This document shows, one piece after another, positions 1 to 10,040 of a stretch of DNA of 41,540 nucleotides. Origin of the DNA: Nitrospiraceae bacterium (GTDB taxonomy: Bacteria; Nitrospirota; Thermodesulfovibrionia; UBA6902); NCBI GenBank assembly GCA_020356065.1, contig CP070632.1, positions 1,531,159 through 1,572,698 on the forward strand. Direction: 5' to 3'. The position numbers and the translations under genes are program-made. Below the pieces are notes generated by a model. The model searched no databases. It saw nothing but the letters and a program-made list of their open reading frames with translations, and had not been told where the DNA came from. Within the stretch, counting starts at the first letter, position 1. Each line of letters opens with the position of its first letter.

Positions 1-4
1 TAAA

Positions 5-80
<76 letters not shown>

Positions 81-152
81 TTTTCTGGTTGGATGTAAAT
101 ACAACTATTAAGTTTAATGAAGAATGCGACTTTTTTCAAGCCGGCCAAGGGA

Positions 153-893
153 TTACATATCAGGCTGTGATTTGCCGAGCATGCCTAGTACTTCATTGGA
201 ATAGGTTCTGCCCCTCTCATATAAATATAAGGGAGGTTCGATCTTAAGCCATGTTCCTGATCCCTTTGCTGCCTCTATCAGCACCATCTTGGCTTCATCA
301 TTTTTTTTTGAATGGACAAACCTCATTCTTTTTGGCTCCAGCCTGAATTCTTTCATCAAAGCAACTAGCTCAACAAGCCTGAATGGATGATAAATCAGAT
401 ATAACCTTCCGGAATGTTTTAAAAGATAAGATGCTGTTTCAACAAGTTCCCGCAATGATATCTCAATCTCATGTCTCGCTATGGCCCTTTCCTTATCACG
501 GCTCATGCGTCCAGTCTTAGGCTTTCTGAATGGGGGGTTGGCATAGGCAAAGTTAAAACTATTTGTGGAATACATTTCTTTGAGTTCCTTAATATTATGC
601 TGAAGAATTTCAATTCGGTCACCAAGGTCATTGATCATGACATTTCTTTTTGCCATGTCAGCAAGTGACTTCTGTAACTCCACAGCCGTAAGCTGAATAT
701 CACTTAAACGATTTGCAAGAAGAATTGATACAATACCTGACCCCGTCCCTAACTCAATGCCCGTGGAAGAACGTCTCGTGGCAATAAATTGCTCAAGCAG
801 TACAGCATCAATACTGAACCTGTAACCCTTCTTTGACTGAAAAATTCTTATGTCCCTGATTGAATCAAGAGTTTCATCTGCTCTGGGTTTCAT
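153..893 (-). CDS. trmN6: TrmN6-type tRNA1(Val) adenine-N6 methyltransferase
   Basis: A 246-residue SAM-dependent methyltransferase of the TrmN6/YfiC group, whose characterised member methylates N6 of A37 in tRNA1(Val). Visible motifs are the SAM-binding ELGTGSGIVSILL (about residues 46-58) and the adenine N6-methyltransferase signature NPPF (about residue 119), followed by a basic KPKTGRMSRDKERAIARHE stretch typical of this group. The length matches the family. No Shine-Dalgarno is visible before the ATG (TATTAAAAACATCCG precedes it). It is monocistronic or loosely linked to gph, 124 bp upstream on the same strand. The fold and N6-amine class are clear; the exact tRNA target is taken from the family. 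A less specific 'methyltransferase small domain' label would also fit. Confidence 0.82.
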   Translation of the reverse strand: MKPRADETLDSIRDIRIFQSKKGYRFSIDAVLLEQFIATRRSSTGIELGTGSGIVSILLANRLSDIQLTAVELQKSLADMAKRNVMINDLGDRIEILQHNIKELKEMYSTNSFNFAYANPPFRKPKTGRMSRDKERAIARHEIEISLRELVETASYLLKHSGRLYLIYHPFRLVELVALMKEFRLEPKRMRFVHSKKNDEAKMVLIEAAKGSGTWLKIEPPLYLYERGRTYSNEVLGMLGKSQPDM

Positions 894-1017
894 CGGATGT
901 TTTTAATAGTGGTCATTTCAAATCCGGATCTTTAAAGGATGAGAAATCTAACCCATATACTTAACAAAGGAAGACAGGGATGCTAAAAGCGACAGAAAAC
1001 CTGCACGGGATAAGAAT

Positions 1018-1701
1018 CTATCCCATCTGGTTAAGATCAGATAACACATGTAAAAGCTCATCAAATCGATCGATCATATGATCAGCATCTTTAAGAAATT
1101 CCCTGCTTCTAAATCCATAGGTTACGCCGATAACCGTGATCCCTGCTGCTTTCCCGGCCTCAATATCATAGTTGCTATCGCCTATTAAAACTGTTTCATC
1201 CCGTGAAGCACTGAACTGCTCCATCATATCAAAAACAGGAACTGGCGACGGTTTTTTTTCACGAACGCTGTCACTCCCCCAGACAAGATCAAAGTATTGC
1301 AGTATGTCCAGTCCCTGGAGCACCCTTTTAGAGTAAACCTCCCTTTTATTGGACAGGACTGCCTTTTTATAATCACTCAGCTTCGACAGGGTCTCCTTTA
1401 TATAAGGATAGGCAACAGTATTTTCGATCAGGTGATTGTCATAATACTCCAGGAACCTATTTAACACAAGGTCTTCAGGTTTTTGTCCTTTTGAATTGCT
1501 GATTGCTACAGCAGCTTTGGAATCGTCAGGAATTAACGATGCAAGGAGAATGGATATTCCTGATCCTACCATTGCCTTTGTTTCATCAACAGAATATTCT
1601 CGCACCCCAAAAGGTTCAAGTGCATAATTCAGTGCATTGGTAATGTCCTGTCCAGTATCGGCAAGAGTTCCGTCCAGATCAAATATCAGAAGTTTAATCA
1701 T
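1018..1701 (-). CDS. gph: HAD-family phosphoglycolate phosphatase
   Basis: A 227-residue HAD hydrolase of the Gph/PGP subgroup, which dephosphorylates 2-phosphoglycolate in the cytosol. HAD motif I is DLDGTLADT (about residues 8-16, nucleophile and acid/base Asp pair). Motif II is VLSNK (about residue 115). The motif III lysine lies in REKKPSP. Motif IV is IGDSNYDIEAGKAAG (about residues 173-187). The helical cap sits between motifs I and II. The gene follows the ATP synthase operon terminator and has its own extended -10 element, so it is probably a separate transcription unit. No Shine-Dalgarno is seen. Other HAD phosphatase substrates (for example pyrophosphate or other sugar phosphates) cannot be excluded. 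Confidence 0.82.
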   Translation of the reverse strand: MIKLLIFDLDGTLADTGQDITNALNYALEPFGVREYSVDETKAMVGSGISILLASLIPDDSKAAVAISNSKGQKPEDLVLNRFLEYYDNHLIENTVAYPYIKETLSKLSDYKKAVLSNKREVYSKRVLQGLDILQYFDLVWGSDSVREKKPSPVPVFDMMEQFSASRDETVLIGDSNYDIEAGKAAGITVIGVTYGFRSREFLKDADHMIDRFDELLHVLSDLNQMG

Positions 1702-1715
1702 TGTAAGCAGGAAAC

Positions 1716-1724
1716 ATTATAACA
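1716..1724 (-). promoter_or_regulatory. Extended -10 promoter element of gph
   Basis: On the minus strand the sequence is TGTTATAAT, a perfect TATAAT with the TGn extension. Its end lies 14 nt before the gph ATG. No good -35 is seen (GCCTGT at 17-nt spacing), as is normal for extended -10 promoters. The predicted transcript would have only about 7 nt of leader. Confidence 0.5.
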
Positions 1725-1737
1725 GATTGAGAGACTG

Positions 1738-1770
1738 CACAGGCGAACGGCCATTCGCTGGTGCCCTGTG
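1738..1770. other. Nested inverted repeat between the atp terminator and gph
   Basis: The outer arms CACAGG and CCTGTG enclose the inner arms GCGAA and TTCGC. It lies just upstream of the gph -10 element. It could be a second stem behind the atp terminator or an operator-like site. No family was recognised. Confidence 0.3.
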
Positions 1771-1774
1771 TTAC

Positions 1775-1811
1775 AAAAAAAATGCACGATACAGGAAACA
1801 TGCATCGTGCA
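1775..1811 (-). terminator. Rho-independent terminator of the ATP synthase operon
   Basis: On the minus strand a perfect 8-bp stem, TGCACGAT / ATCGTGCA, with a 13-nt loop is followed directly by eight T residues. It lies 23 bp past the atpC stop codon and in the right orientation to end the atp transcript. Confidence 0.85.
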
Positions 1812-1833
1812 GTAATATGGTATTTTATTATGG

Positions 1834-2244
1834 TTATCTTGCTGAATGCCTTTCTGCAACCTGAACTCTTGTGAGTGATCGTTCAATAGCAGCCGTGGCC
1901 CGCGCTTCATCAATCTCTTCCTGTTTCTTAAGCCGCTCCTCGGCACGTTTCATCGCTTCTTTGGCCCTTTCAATATCAATGTCTTCAGATCTTTCTGCGC
2001 TGTCAGCGAGAATGGTTACCTTATCAGGACCAACTTCTGCATATCCCCCGTTGACAAAGAAGTAGCCTGTTTTCGCTCCTTTCTTATAGGTCAACATACC
2101 TATTTTCATTGTTGTAAGGAAGGGAACGTGTTCCGGAAGTACTCCAAACTCTCCTTCGCTTCCAGTGGCGACTATTTCGTCAACTTCGTCAGTAAAAATA
2201 TGTCCGTACGGTGTCACAATATCTAATGTTAGTTTATCAGCCAT
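1834..2244 (-). CDS. atpC: F-type ATP synthase epsilon subunit
   Basis: 136 residues, the usual length. This central-stalk subunit couples rotation to the F1 head and can inhibit ATP hydrolysis. The N-terminal beta-sandwich is recognisable from LDIVTPYGHIFTDEVDEIV and GSEGEFGVLPEHVPFLT (about residues 28-45). The C-terminal helical hairpin is rich in Arg, Lys and Glu (about residues 90-136). The start is supported by AGAGGATG 7 nt upstream of the ATG. It is the last gene of the operon, separated from atpD by an iterated-word repeat, and is followed by the operon terminator. Confidence 0.96.
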   Translation of the reverse strand: MADKLTLDIVTPYGHIFTDEVDEIVATGSEGEFGVLPEHVPFLTTMKIGMLTYKKGAKTGYFFVNGGYAEVGPDKVTILADSAERSEDIDIERAKEAMKRAEERLKKQEEIDEARATAAIERSLTRVQVAERHSAR

Positions 2245-2269
2245 TTAACATCCTCTAATAAATGTTATT

Positions 2270-2357
2270 ATTCAATATTGTTTAAAAGTAGATCAAAAGT
2301 TGTTCAAAGATGGCTATTTTTTAATAAATTTAACTATTCTTGAACCATGTTGAAATG
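2270..2357. repeat. 11-nt iterated-word inverted repeat in the atpD-atpC gap
   Basis: The left arm reads as 11-mers GTTTAAAAGTA, GATCAAAAGTT and GTTCAAAGATG (2280-2312), preceded by a related ATTCAATATT. The right arm carries the reverse-oriented words ATTCTTGAACC and ATGTTGAAATG (2336-2357). It fills most of the gap between atpD and atpC. The word (GTTCAAA-like) is shared with the next repeat at 3800-3905. Confidence 0.6.
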
Positions 2358-2364
2358 ATTTAAT

Positions 2365-3777
<1,413 letters not shown>

Positions 3778-3799
3778 CTATAACCTCCAAATATATATT

Positions 3800-3905
3800 G
3801 TTCAAAATAGTTCAATAGTGGTTCAAAAATAGTTCAAATCTGTCTTTGTCACTGATTTAACACAACGCTTAAGAACTTTAAACGATCATTGAACAACTGT
3901 TGAAC
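3800..3905. repeat. 10-11-nt iterated-word inverted repeat in the atpG-atpD gap
   Basis: GTTCAA occurs four times at 3800, 3810, 3821 and 3832, a spacing of 10, 11 and 11 nt. The reverse complement TTGAAC follows at 3889 and 3900, spacing 11. The arms are separated by about 50 bp. The regular one-helical-turn phasing in both arms is directly visible. Confidence 0.75.
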
Positions 3906-3907
3906 AT

Positions 3908-4783
3908 TTATCCCTTAAGTGCTTCAACACCGCCAACAATGTCCATGAGTTCACCTGTAATTGCTGCCTGTCTCGCTTTGTTGAACTGCAGTGTAAGGGT
4001 CTCTACCATCTCGGTGCAGCTCTGTGTTGCATTTTCCATGGCACTCATCCTTGCTGCTTCTTCAGAAGCCGAACTTTCAAGGAGCGCCCTGTAAATCTGT
4101 ATATCTACATTTCGCGGAATCAGCCTATCGAAGATCGCTTCCATGGACGGTTCATAAATAAAATCTGCAGCAGAATCTGCGCCTGCCTCTTTTTCTCCTT
4201 CTTCAGGAGTTAGGGGGAGAAGTTTTACGGTAGTCACATCCTGCGCAACCATTGATTTGAATGAATTGTACACTACTGTCACCTCATCAATGGTTTCATT
4301 CATATAATGCTCTTTGATGTCATTTGCTATTTCTTCGGCACTGGAATAACGTACATTTCCTGAAATGCCTGTCCAGGAATGTCTTACCGTCATATCTCTT
4401 CTCTTGAAATAATCCCTGGCTTTTTTACCAATAGTGCTGATGCTGACTTCAAAACCTTCATTTTTGTAATTATCGATCGCGCCCTGCGCAGCCTTAAGGA
4501 TATTCGTATTAAAGGCACCACACAACCCCCTGTCAGAAGTGACAACAACAACCTCAACCGTCTTTCTCGGCCTGAATGAAAGCAAAGGATGGGACTCCCT
4601 GTCAGCGCCTTTTGCAAGACTTGCGAGAACCTCATGCATCTTATCAGCATACGGTCTGAGATCCAGCATCCTTGTCTGGACTTTTCTCAGTTTCGCAGCA
4701 GCCACCATCTTCATGGCCTTTGTTATCTTTTTGGTATTCTCAACTGCCTTTATTCTCTTCTGTATATCTCTTAACGTAGCCAT
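3908..4783 (-). CDS. atpG: F-type ATP synthase gamma subunit
   Basis: 291 residues, the usual length. This is the rotor shaft inside the alpha3beta3 hexamer. The N-terminal helix carries the family signature IKRIKAVENTKKITKAMKMV (within residues 9-30). The Rossmann-like middle holds TSDRGLCGAFN (about residues 82-92). The C-terminal helix ends QAAITGELMDIVGGVEAL. No Shine-Dalgarno precedes the ATG: upstream is GAATGTTAAAAAA, directly joined to the heptad repeat at 4796-4871. The other operon members at gaps (atpA, atpD, atpC) have good ribosome sites, so gamma may be translated less efficiently. That would suit its 1:3 stoichiometry, but this is inference. Confidence 0.97.
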   Translation of the reverse strand: MATLRDIQKRIKAVENTKKITKAMKMVAAAKLRKVQTRMLDLRPYADKMHEVLASLAKGADRESHPLLSFRPRKTVEVVVVTSDRGLCGAFNTNILKAAQGAIDNYKNEGFEVSISTIGKKARDYFKRRDMTVRHSWTGISGNVRYSSAEEIANDIKEHYMNETIDEVTVVYNSFKSMVAQDVTTVKLLPLTPEEGEKEAGADSAADFIYEPSMEAIFDRLIPRNVDIQIYRALLESSASEEAARMSAMENATQSCTEMVETLTLQFNKARQAAITGELMDIVGGVEALKG

Positions 4784-4795
4784 TTTTTTAACATT

Positions 4796-4871
4796 CAGAT
4801 TTCAGCATTTAGCTGTCAGCTAAGGATTTTTTTTTTGCTGATCGCTGACAGCTGATCACTGATTGCTGCCT
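4796..4871. repeat. Heptad inverted repeat H1 in the atpA-atpG gap
   Basis: Left arm heptads are CAGATTT, CAGCATT, TAGCTGT and CAGCTAA (4796-4823). The right arm is GCTGATC, GCTGACA, GCTGATC, ACTGATT and GCTGCCT (4837-4871). The reverse complement of the right arm reads as CAGCNNT-type heptads, the same word as the left arm. The loop is 13 nt with a T9/A9 run. The right arm ends exactly at the atpA stop codon (4872-4874). Confidence 0.75.
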
Positions 4872-6389
4872 TTACGCCTGAAATCCTTTCTTGAATTCTT
4901 CTATCGCCTGGACCAGTTTTGCCCTGAGGTCATCATCAATCGCTTTTTTGTCTGCAAGTTCGGTACGGAGATCATCTTTGGTCCCTTTAATGAACTTGAC
5001 GAACTCTTCTTCAAATTTTTTGATTGACTCAACCGGAATATCGTCAAGATACCCCTGGGTACCGGCAAACAGGACAATGACCTGGTCCTGCATGGTCATG
5101 GGAACATACTGGTCCTGCTTTAACAGTTCCACCATTCTTTTACCGCGTTCGATCTGTGCAAGAGTTGCCTTGTCAAGGTCAGAACCGAACTGGGCAAATG
5201 CCGCCATCTCCCTGAACTGTGCAAGGTCAAGTCTCAGTGTCCCAGCAACCTGCTTCATCGCCTTTGTCTGGGCAGCTCCACCAACACGGCTGACCGAGAG
5301 ACCAACGTTCACAGCAGGCCTCACACCGGCATAGAATAGCTCCGGCTCAAGATATATCTGTCCGTCTGTAATGGAAATAACGTTTGTAGGAATATAACCG
5401 GACACGTCACCGGCCTGGGTCTCGATAATCGGCAGTGCCGTCAGTGATCCGCCGCCAAGAGCGTCAGAGAGTTTTGCTGCCCTCTCAAGCAGTCTTGAAT
5501 GGAGATAGAACACATCTCCGGGGAACGCTTCTCGTCCCGGAGGACGTCTGAGCAGCAATGAGAGCTGCCTGTATGCAGTGGCCTGTTTACTAAGATCATC
5601 ATATACTATCAATGCGTGTTTACCGCTGTCCCTGAAGTATTCTCCCATTGCACATCCTGTATAGGGAGCAATGTACTGGAGAGGAGCCGGTTCACTCGCT
5701 GTTGATGAAACGATAATTGTGTGCTCCAGTGCACCTGCTTCTTCAAGCTTTTTGGCAACACGCACAACATTGGAACGCTTCTGACCGACAGCGACATAAA
5801 TGCAGACAACATCTCCGCCTTTCTGGTTTATAATGGCATCAATTCCTATGGCGGTCTTACCGACCTGACGGTCACCAATGATCAGCTCCCTCTGTCCTCT
5901 GCCAACAGGGATCATCGCGTCAACTGATTTCAGGCCGGTCTGGAGAGGCTCACGGACAGGCTGCCTGTCAATAATCCCCGGGGCAACAACGTCAACTATC
6001 CGGTTCTCTTTAGAATCAATCGGCCCCTTGCCGTCAATGGGCTGGCCGATAGCATTGACCACCCTGCCGAGCAGGGCTTCCCCTACAGGTACCGACATGA
6101 TCCTTCCTGTGCGTTTTACAACATCGCCTTCCTTGATCAGCGTATCTTCACCAAAAAGAACAGCGCCTACAGAGTCTTCTTCAAGGTTCAGGGCCATACC
6201 ATATACATCATTGGGAAACTGAAGCAGTTCAGAGGCCATACACTTGTCAAGGCCGTATATCTTTGCGATACCGTCACCCACCTTCACGACCGTTCCTACT
6301 TCACTGACATCCACACGTTTTTCAAAGTCAGTAATCTGTTTTTTTATCAGCTCACTTATTTCGTCAGCTTTAAGTTCTGAAACTTCCAT
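4872..6389 (-). CDS. atpA: F-type ATP synthase alpha subunit
   Basis: 505 residues, the usual length. This is the non-catalytic nucleotide-binding subunit of F1. Visible are the beta-barrel domain (about residues 25-95), Walker [14 protein letters not shown] (about residues 170-182), the Walker B strand [13 protein letters not shown], the [12 protein letters not shown] segment and the C-terminal signature [17 protein letters not shown] with the conserved arginine finger region. The start is supported by TTGGAGGTGAATGAATG. It lies between atpH and atpG in the operon. Heptad repeats occupy both flanking gaps. Confidence 0.99.
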   Translation of the reverse strand: MEVSELKADEISELIKKQITDFEKRVDVSEVGTVVKVGDGIAKIYGLDKCMASELLQFPNDVYGMALNLEEDSVGAVLFGEDTLIKEGDVVKRTGRIMSVPVGEALLGRVVNAIGQPIDGKGPIDSKENRIVDVVAPGIIDRQPVREPLQTGLKSVDAMIPVGRGQRELIIGDRQVGKTAIGIDAIINQKGGDVVCIYVAVGQKRSNVVRVAKKLEEAGALEHTIIVSSTASEPAPLQYIAPYTGCAMGEYFRDSGKHALIVYDDLSKQATAYRQLSLLLRRPPGREAFPGDVFYLHSRLLERAAKLSDALGGGSLTALPIIETQAGDVSGYIPTNVISITDGQIYLEPELFYAGVRPAVNVGLSVSRVGGAAQTKAMKQVAGTLRLDLAQFREMAAFAQFGSDLDKATLAQIERGKRMVELLKQDQYVPMTMQDQVIVLFAGTQGYLDDIPVESIKKFEEEFVKFIKGTKDDLRTELADKKAIDDDLRAKLVQAIEEFKKGFQA

Positions 6390-6407
6390 TCATTCACCTC
6401 CAAAATA

Positions 6408-6475
6408 GAGTTATGAGTCTGGAGTTATGAGAAAAATTTGTTCCGATAACTCTTGACTCATAATCCGTAACTCTA
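6408..6475. repeat. Heptad inverted repeat H2 in the atpH-atpA gap
   Basis: Left arm heptads are GAGTTAT, GAGTCTG, GAGTTAT and GAGAAAA (6408-6435). The right arm is AACTCTT, GACTCAT, AATCCGT and AACTCTA (6448-6475). The reverse complement of the right arm gives GAGTTAC, GGATTAT and GAGTCAA, the same word as the left arm. The loop is 12 nt. The element fills the gap apart from the atpA ribosome site. Confidence 0.8.
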
Positions 6476-6478
6476 AAT

Positions 6479-7015
6479 TTATCTCATTAAATCCGATTTT
6501 AAAAGACGGAGCTGGCCCCTGACACTGCTGTCATATATGGTGCTGCCAACCCTGACGACAAATCCGCCCAGCAGCGACGGATCAATTTCGTTTTCTATTT
6601 CAACATCCCTGTCTATCAATTTCTTTAATGCGATTTTCAGCCTGTCGGCATAGCTTTTGTTCAGAGAAACCGGGGACACCACCAGAGCTGTTGCCTTTTT
6701 CTGCTTTTCGTTATATACATTTATTGAATAGGCTATGATCTCCTTCATAGCCGACAACTGCCCCTGCGTAATGATAAGGTTCAAAAATTTCTCGGTATTG
6801 GCATTAAATTTAAGTGAAGGTTTAATGGATGCAAAAGCCTTGCCTTTTTCTTCGTCAGTAAATATCTGCCCCGCAAACAACAGTCTGAGCTGTCTGTTTT
6901 CGTCTATAAGATAGGAAAATGCCTTCAGTTCCTCAATTACCCGGGGAACAACTGCAAGATTGACCGTGTTTAATATGGCCTTGCTGTATTTCTTTGCAAT
7001 CTGGTTCTTGTTCAA
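6479..7015 (-). CDS. atpH: F-type ATP synthase delta subunit
   Basis: 178 residues, the usual length for the OSCP/delta family that joins F1 to the peripheral stalk. The N-terminal helical bundle starts with IAKKYSKAILNTV. The C-terminal domain contains the family pattern IENEIDPSLLGGFVVRVGSTIYDSSVRGQLRLL (about residues 140-172), within which GGFVVRVG is diagnostic. The start codon is TTG, in a TTGA overlap with the atpF stop codon, which implies translational coupling. No upstream ATG is available in frame and the N-terminus aligns with the family at this point. Confidence 0.94.
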   Translation of the reverse strand: MNKNQIAKKYSKAILNTVNLAVVPRVIEELKAFSYLIDENRQLRLLFAGQIFTDEEKGKAFASIKPSLKFNANTEKFLNLIITQGQLSAMKEIIAYSINVYNEKQKKATALVVSPVSLNKSYADRLKIALKKLIDRDVEIENEIDPSLLGGFVVRVGSTIYDSSVRGQLRLLKSDLMR

Positions 7016-7587
7016 TTTTTTTCCTCAAGTCGTTTAATATAATCATCAATAAGTGATTCGTGCTCTTTTTGTCCAAGTTTTTCCCTTATTTCTTTTTCTG
7101 CAAGTTCCAGGGCCAGTAACGCGGCATCTGATTTTATTGTTTCTTTGGCCTTTTGCAGTTCAAAATCGATATTAGCCTTTGCCTGCTCAACTATTTTTTC
7201 CTTTAATCGTTCGCCCTCGGCAATGATAGCTTCTTTTTCCTTTTCTCCTGACTTTCTTGCAGCCTCAAGGATCTGCTCTATTTCCTGGTCCGTGTTATTC
7301 AGTCTTGCCCGTACCTCATCAAGGGTCTTTTGAGCAAGCTCCTTTGCCTCTGTCGCCTCCTTCAGAGATTTCTCGATCATTTCGGTGCGGCCTTTGAAAT
7401 ATGCGGCCATCGGCTTGCGTCCGGCAAAAAAAAGGATAACGACAAGTATGGTAAAATTTACAACCGGCCAGAGCCAGTCTTTCCATGTAAAATGCGCCTC
7501 TCCATGCCCTCCTCCGCCCGCGGCAAAGGTGGCTGAGGCAAATAAAAAATTAATGCTTACGATTAACGCAATTTGAAATTTACGCAT
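7012..7587 (-). CDS. atpF: F-type ATP synthase subunit b, with N-terminal extension
   Basis: 191 residues. This is a peripheral-stalk subunit. A hydrophobic signal-like stretch (about residues 6-22, ending FASATFAAGGGG) precedes the membrane anchor WLWPVVNFTILVVILFFAG (about residues 38-56). A long charged coiled coil follows to the C-terminus. The extra N-terminal hydrophobic segment with a Gly/His linker is longer than in E. coli b and is seen in b subunits of Geobacter-type operons. The ATG overlaps the b' stop by one base (TAATG), so coupling is likely. No a (atpB) or c (atpE) gene is in the window. Confidence 0.92.
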   Translation of the reverse strand: MRKFQIALIVSINFLFASATFAAGGGGHGEAHFTWKDWLWPVVNFTILVVILFFAGRKPMAAYFKGRTEMIEKSLKEATEAKELAQKTLDEVRARLNNTDQEIEQILEAARKSGEKEKEAIIAEGERLKEKIVEQAKANIDFELQKAKETIKSDAALLALELAEKEIREKLGQKEHESLIDDYIKRLEEKN

Positions 7588-8006
7588 TACGCTCCTACCA
7601 GTTTATCCACGATCTGTCTGGAAAAGGCCTCGATATCTGATTTAAGTGAATTTCTTGCCTTGTCTGTTGCAGCTTCAAGCTCAGCCCTGGCCTTTTTATT
7701 TATCTCCATGGCTTCATGCTGAGCAGACTGCACAGTGTTCTTCTGTACTTCCAGACCTTCATTGCTCAGGTTTTCGAAAATTGATCTGGCCTCAGTTCTT
7801 GCCCCGGTGAGTTTTCTTTCTATCTCTTCAAGAACATCGTCCTTTTTCTTCCCCATTTCATTTGCCTGCTCAAGTGCTCCCCTGGTGCTGTCATCCCTGT
7901 CTTTAAAAAGCTTCAGCAGGGGCCTGAACAGGATCGCATTCAGTAAAAACAATAAGATTAAGAAATTAGCCAGCTGAACGAAAAACCAACCATTGACTTC
8001 TAACAT
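7587..8006 (-). CDS. atpF': F-type ATP synthase subunit b'
   Basis: 139 residues. It is the second, shorter peripheral-stalk subunit and the first gene of the operon. One membrane anchor, FFVQLANFLILLFLLNAILF (about residues 8-27), is followed by PLLKLFKDRDD and a continuous Lys/Glu/Ala-rich coiled coil to the end. Paired b and b' genes are typical of cyanobacteria, alphaproteobacteria, Desulfobacterota and related groups. The start is supported by TAGGAGCGTTC before the ATG. A TTGACA-type promoter lies about 60 bp upstream. Confidence 0.92.
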   Translation of the reverse strand: MLEVNGWFFVQLANFLILLFLLNAILFRPLLKLFKDRDDSTRGALEQANEMGKKKDDVLEEIERKLTGARTEARSIFENLSNEGLEVQKNTVQSAQHEAMEINKKARAELEAATDKARNSLKSDIEAFSRQIVDKLVGA

Positions 8007-8066
8007 GAACGCTCCTAAATCTTAGATTTTATAAAAATGAAGAGTTATGACACGATAAAGTTCGTA

Positions 8067-8095
8067 AAATTAACACAGCAGGGATCTTTTGTCAA
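8067..8095 (-). promoter_or_regulatory. Candidate sigma70 promoter of the ATP synthase operon
   Basis: On the minus strand there is a perfect TTGACA (8095-8090), a 17-nt spacer, then TAATTT (8072-8067), 60 bp before the atpF' ATG. The -10 match is only 3 of 6, so the call rests mainly on the perfect -35 and correct spacing. Confidence 0.4.
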
Positions 8096-8236
8096 TAAAG
8101 CAATACGCGTATTTATTAATTTTATAAATCACTTCCTTAGTCATTAGAATAAAACGTGAAATTAACATACGGTCGGACAGTCTGTGACAGGAATATTATG
8201 ATATTTATGAGTGTTCAAGAGTTCATGCAGCATGTT

Positions 8237-8266
8237 TTGACTTTTTTATTTTCTTTCATTTAAACT
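8237..8266 (+). promoter_or_regulatory. Candidate promoter of the tol-pal operon, close to the ATG
   Basis: TTGACT (8237-8242), an 18-nt spacer and TAAACT (8261-8266). The hexamer ends 10 nt before the tolQ ATG at 8277 and no Shine-Dalgarno lies between, so a nearly leaderless transcript is predicted. Confidence 0.4.
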
Positions 8267-8276
8267 TCATAACATT

Positions 8277-8933
8277 ATGGGCGGAGATACAGTATTAACA
8301 TTGATATTAAAGGCTGGAGCGGTAGTCAAATTTGTATTATTTGTACTGCTTTTCTTTTCGGTTGTCTCCTGGGCCATCATCATATACAAACATCGACTTC
8401 TGTCAAAGGTCGAAAAGGAATCTGATGAGTTCCAGCGTGCGTTCATTAAAGGGAAACAATGGGATGCAGTATACCAGTCAACGAAACGGCTGACCCTCAG
8501 TCCTCTTGCCAATCTCTTCAGGGCTGCATATTCAATCGAAGATGCAACCCACGAGGAGATTCGGAGTACGCTGAAAAGGGTTGAGGCAATGGAGGCGACT
8601 CGTCTTGAAAGATATCTGACGTTCCTTGCAACCACCGGCTCTACCACTCCTTTTATAGGCCTCTTTGGGACCGTCTGGGGCATCATGAATTCATTTATGG
8701 GTATTGGACGAATTGGCGCCGCTTCCCTTGCAGTGGTTGCACCGGGTATAGCAGAAGCGCTGATAGCTACTGCTGCGGGGCTGGCTGCTGCCATACCGGC
8801 AGTTGTCGCGTATAACTATTACCTCAGCAGAACCCGCCACAATATAATCTTGATGGAAGACTTTACCCAGGAACTATTAGACCACTGTAAGAGGAAACAT
8901 GGAGAAGCTGAAACACAGACAGGCACTTTCTGA
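8277..8933 (+). CDS. tolQ: TolQ, proton channel of the Tol-Pal motor (ExbB/MotA family)
   Basis: 218 residues, the usual length. TolQ with TolR uses the proton motive force to energise TolA. Three membrane segments are visible: about residues 12-37 ([21 protein letters not shown]), about 122-145 ([21 protein letters not shown], the MotA/ExbB signature) and about 160-182 ([23 protein letters not shown]). It is the first gene of the tol-pal operon and its end overlaps tolR by 35 bp. No ribosome site precedes the ATG, but the N-terminus fits homologues and a promoter lies directly upstream. ExbB is the alternative, but the tolB-pal neighbours settle it. Confidence 0.94.
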   Translation: MGGDTVLTLILKAGAVVKFVLFVLLFFSVVSWAIIIYKHRLLSKVEKESDEFQRAFIKGKQWDAVYQSTKRLTLSPLANLFRAAYSIEDATHEEIRSTLKRVEAMEATRLERYLTFLATTGSTTPFIGLFGTVWGIMNSFMGIGRIGAASLAVVAPGIAEALIATAAGLAAAIPAVVAYNYYLSRTRHNIILMEDFTQELLDHCKRKHGEAETQTGTF

Positions 8934-9294
8934 GATCAATGTAACCCCTTTTGTAGATGTAATGCTCGTTCTCCTCATTATCTTCATGGTAACAGCACCT
9001 CTCCTGCAGCAGGGAATCGATATAAACCTTCCCCAGGCAAAGGGAAAAGAGATGCCTGATGCCGAACGAATTGTTATCACCATAAAAAAGGATGGGAAGA
9101 TCTATCTGGAAAAAACCGCTGTGACTCTTGAGGCCCTGAAAGTGTCTTTGTCAAAAAAGACAAACAAGGAAGTCTTTCTCAAAGCAGACACGAATGTTGC
9201 CTATGGAAATGTCGTAGCAGTAATGGGAGAACTGAGAGAAATGGGGATAGAAAAACTGGGGATGGTGACTGAGCCTAAAGCGCGTATTAAATGA
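8899..9294 (+). CDS. tolR: TolR, Tol-Pal motor stator partner (ExbD family)
   Basis: 131 residues. A short cytoplasmic N-terminus ([20 protein letters not shown]) leads into a single transmembrane helix that carries the conserved proton-accepting Asp of the TolR/ExbD family. A periplasmic domain follows ([10 protein letters not shown] onward), ending in a family-typical [37 protein letters not shown] before the ATG supports this start inside the end of tolQ. The 3' end overlaps tolA by 4 bp (ATGA), indicating translational coupling. Confidence 0.94.
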   Translation: MEKLKHRQALSEINVTPFVDVMLVLLIIFMVTAPLLQQGIDINLPQAKGKEMPDAERIVITIKKDGKIYLEKTAVTLEALKVSLSKKTNKEVFLKADTNVAYGNVVAVMGELREMGIEKLGMVTEPKARIK

Positions 9295-10040
9295 GACACC
9301 CCCTGTACATCGGGAAAGAACCAAATCTTCAAAAAATAATCATCACGTCAGCAATTGTCCATCTGTTCTTCATAACCCTTGCAACCATACCGTTCAAGAC
9401 AAAAGACAGAGAATATAAAAGTTACTATGTAAATATTGTCACTCCTGCCGAAGTAAGAAAGCCAAAAGCTTCCCTCGAGTCAAAAGAGACAGGCAAAGCT
9501 GAAAAAGAGTCGGTGAAGGTCAAAAAACCGATTCAGCGAAGAACAAAAGAAAGACCAAAAGCAAAGGCTGATATGACTCTGGAACCGGACAAAAAAGTGG
9601 CCCGTGAAATAGAGAGATTACGCGCAATAAGCACTCTTGCAAAACTGAAGAAAAAGCAAAGCGAAGGAAAATCGGGCAAACTGGATTCCATCAGAAAAAA
9701 GATACAGGGAAGTCTTTCAAAAAAGAGTGCTGCTGAAGAAACACCGGTAAGAGCTGCCGGAGTCCCCGGCGTCGTGAAATCTATTGACACCGAATCATAC
9801 AGCGCCCTTGTTTTTGAAAGGATCCACAGCGAGTGGATTTATCCTGACATTGATATATCTGCGCTGGAAACCATTATTTCGTTTAAGATCACCCGGGAGG
9901 GAAAGGTCGTTTCCCAGAAACTCATAAAATCGTCGGGCAATACGATATTCGACCGGTCAGCAATGAAAGCAGTGCTAAAGGCCAGCCCTCTTCCACCGCC
10001 TCCGGTAGAACAGGAAGTAGAGGTGAGGTTTCATTTATGA
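9291..10040 (+). CDS. tolA: TolA-like energy transducer with TonB C-terminal domain
   Basis: 249 residues. One N-terminal anchor (about residues 14-36, [20 protein letters not shown]) is followed by a Lys/Glu-rich periplasmic spacer (about residues 50-150) and a TonB/TolA C-terminal domain (about residues 165-249, with [16 protein letters not shown] and [23 protein letters not shown]). It bridges the TolQR motor to TolB and Pal in the outer membrane. The spacer is shorter than in E. coli TolA. It starts in an ATGA overlap with tolR and ends in one with tolB. By domain alone it could be called TonB; position makes TolA the better name. Confidence 0.88.
   Translation: MRHPLYIGKEPNLQKIIITSAIVHLFFITLATIPFKTKDREYKSYYVNIVTPAEVRKPKASLESKETGKAEKESVKVKKPIQRRTKERPKAKADMTLEPDKKVAREIERLRAISTLAKLKKKQSEGKSGKLDSIRKKIQGSLSKKSAAEETPVRAAGVPGVVKSIDTESYSALVFERIHSEWIYPDIDISALETIISFKITREGKVVSQKLIKSSGNTIFDRSAMKAVLKASPLPPPPVEQEVEVRFHL

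Noticed and set aside
8267-8794. 175-codon minus-strand open frame inside tolQ
   Set aside because: It is the antisense shadow of tolQ. Its Ala/Ser/Arg-rich product mirrors the TolQ codons and nothing supports translation.
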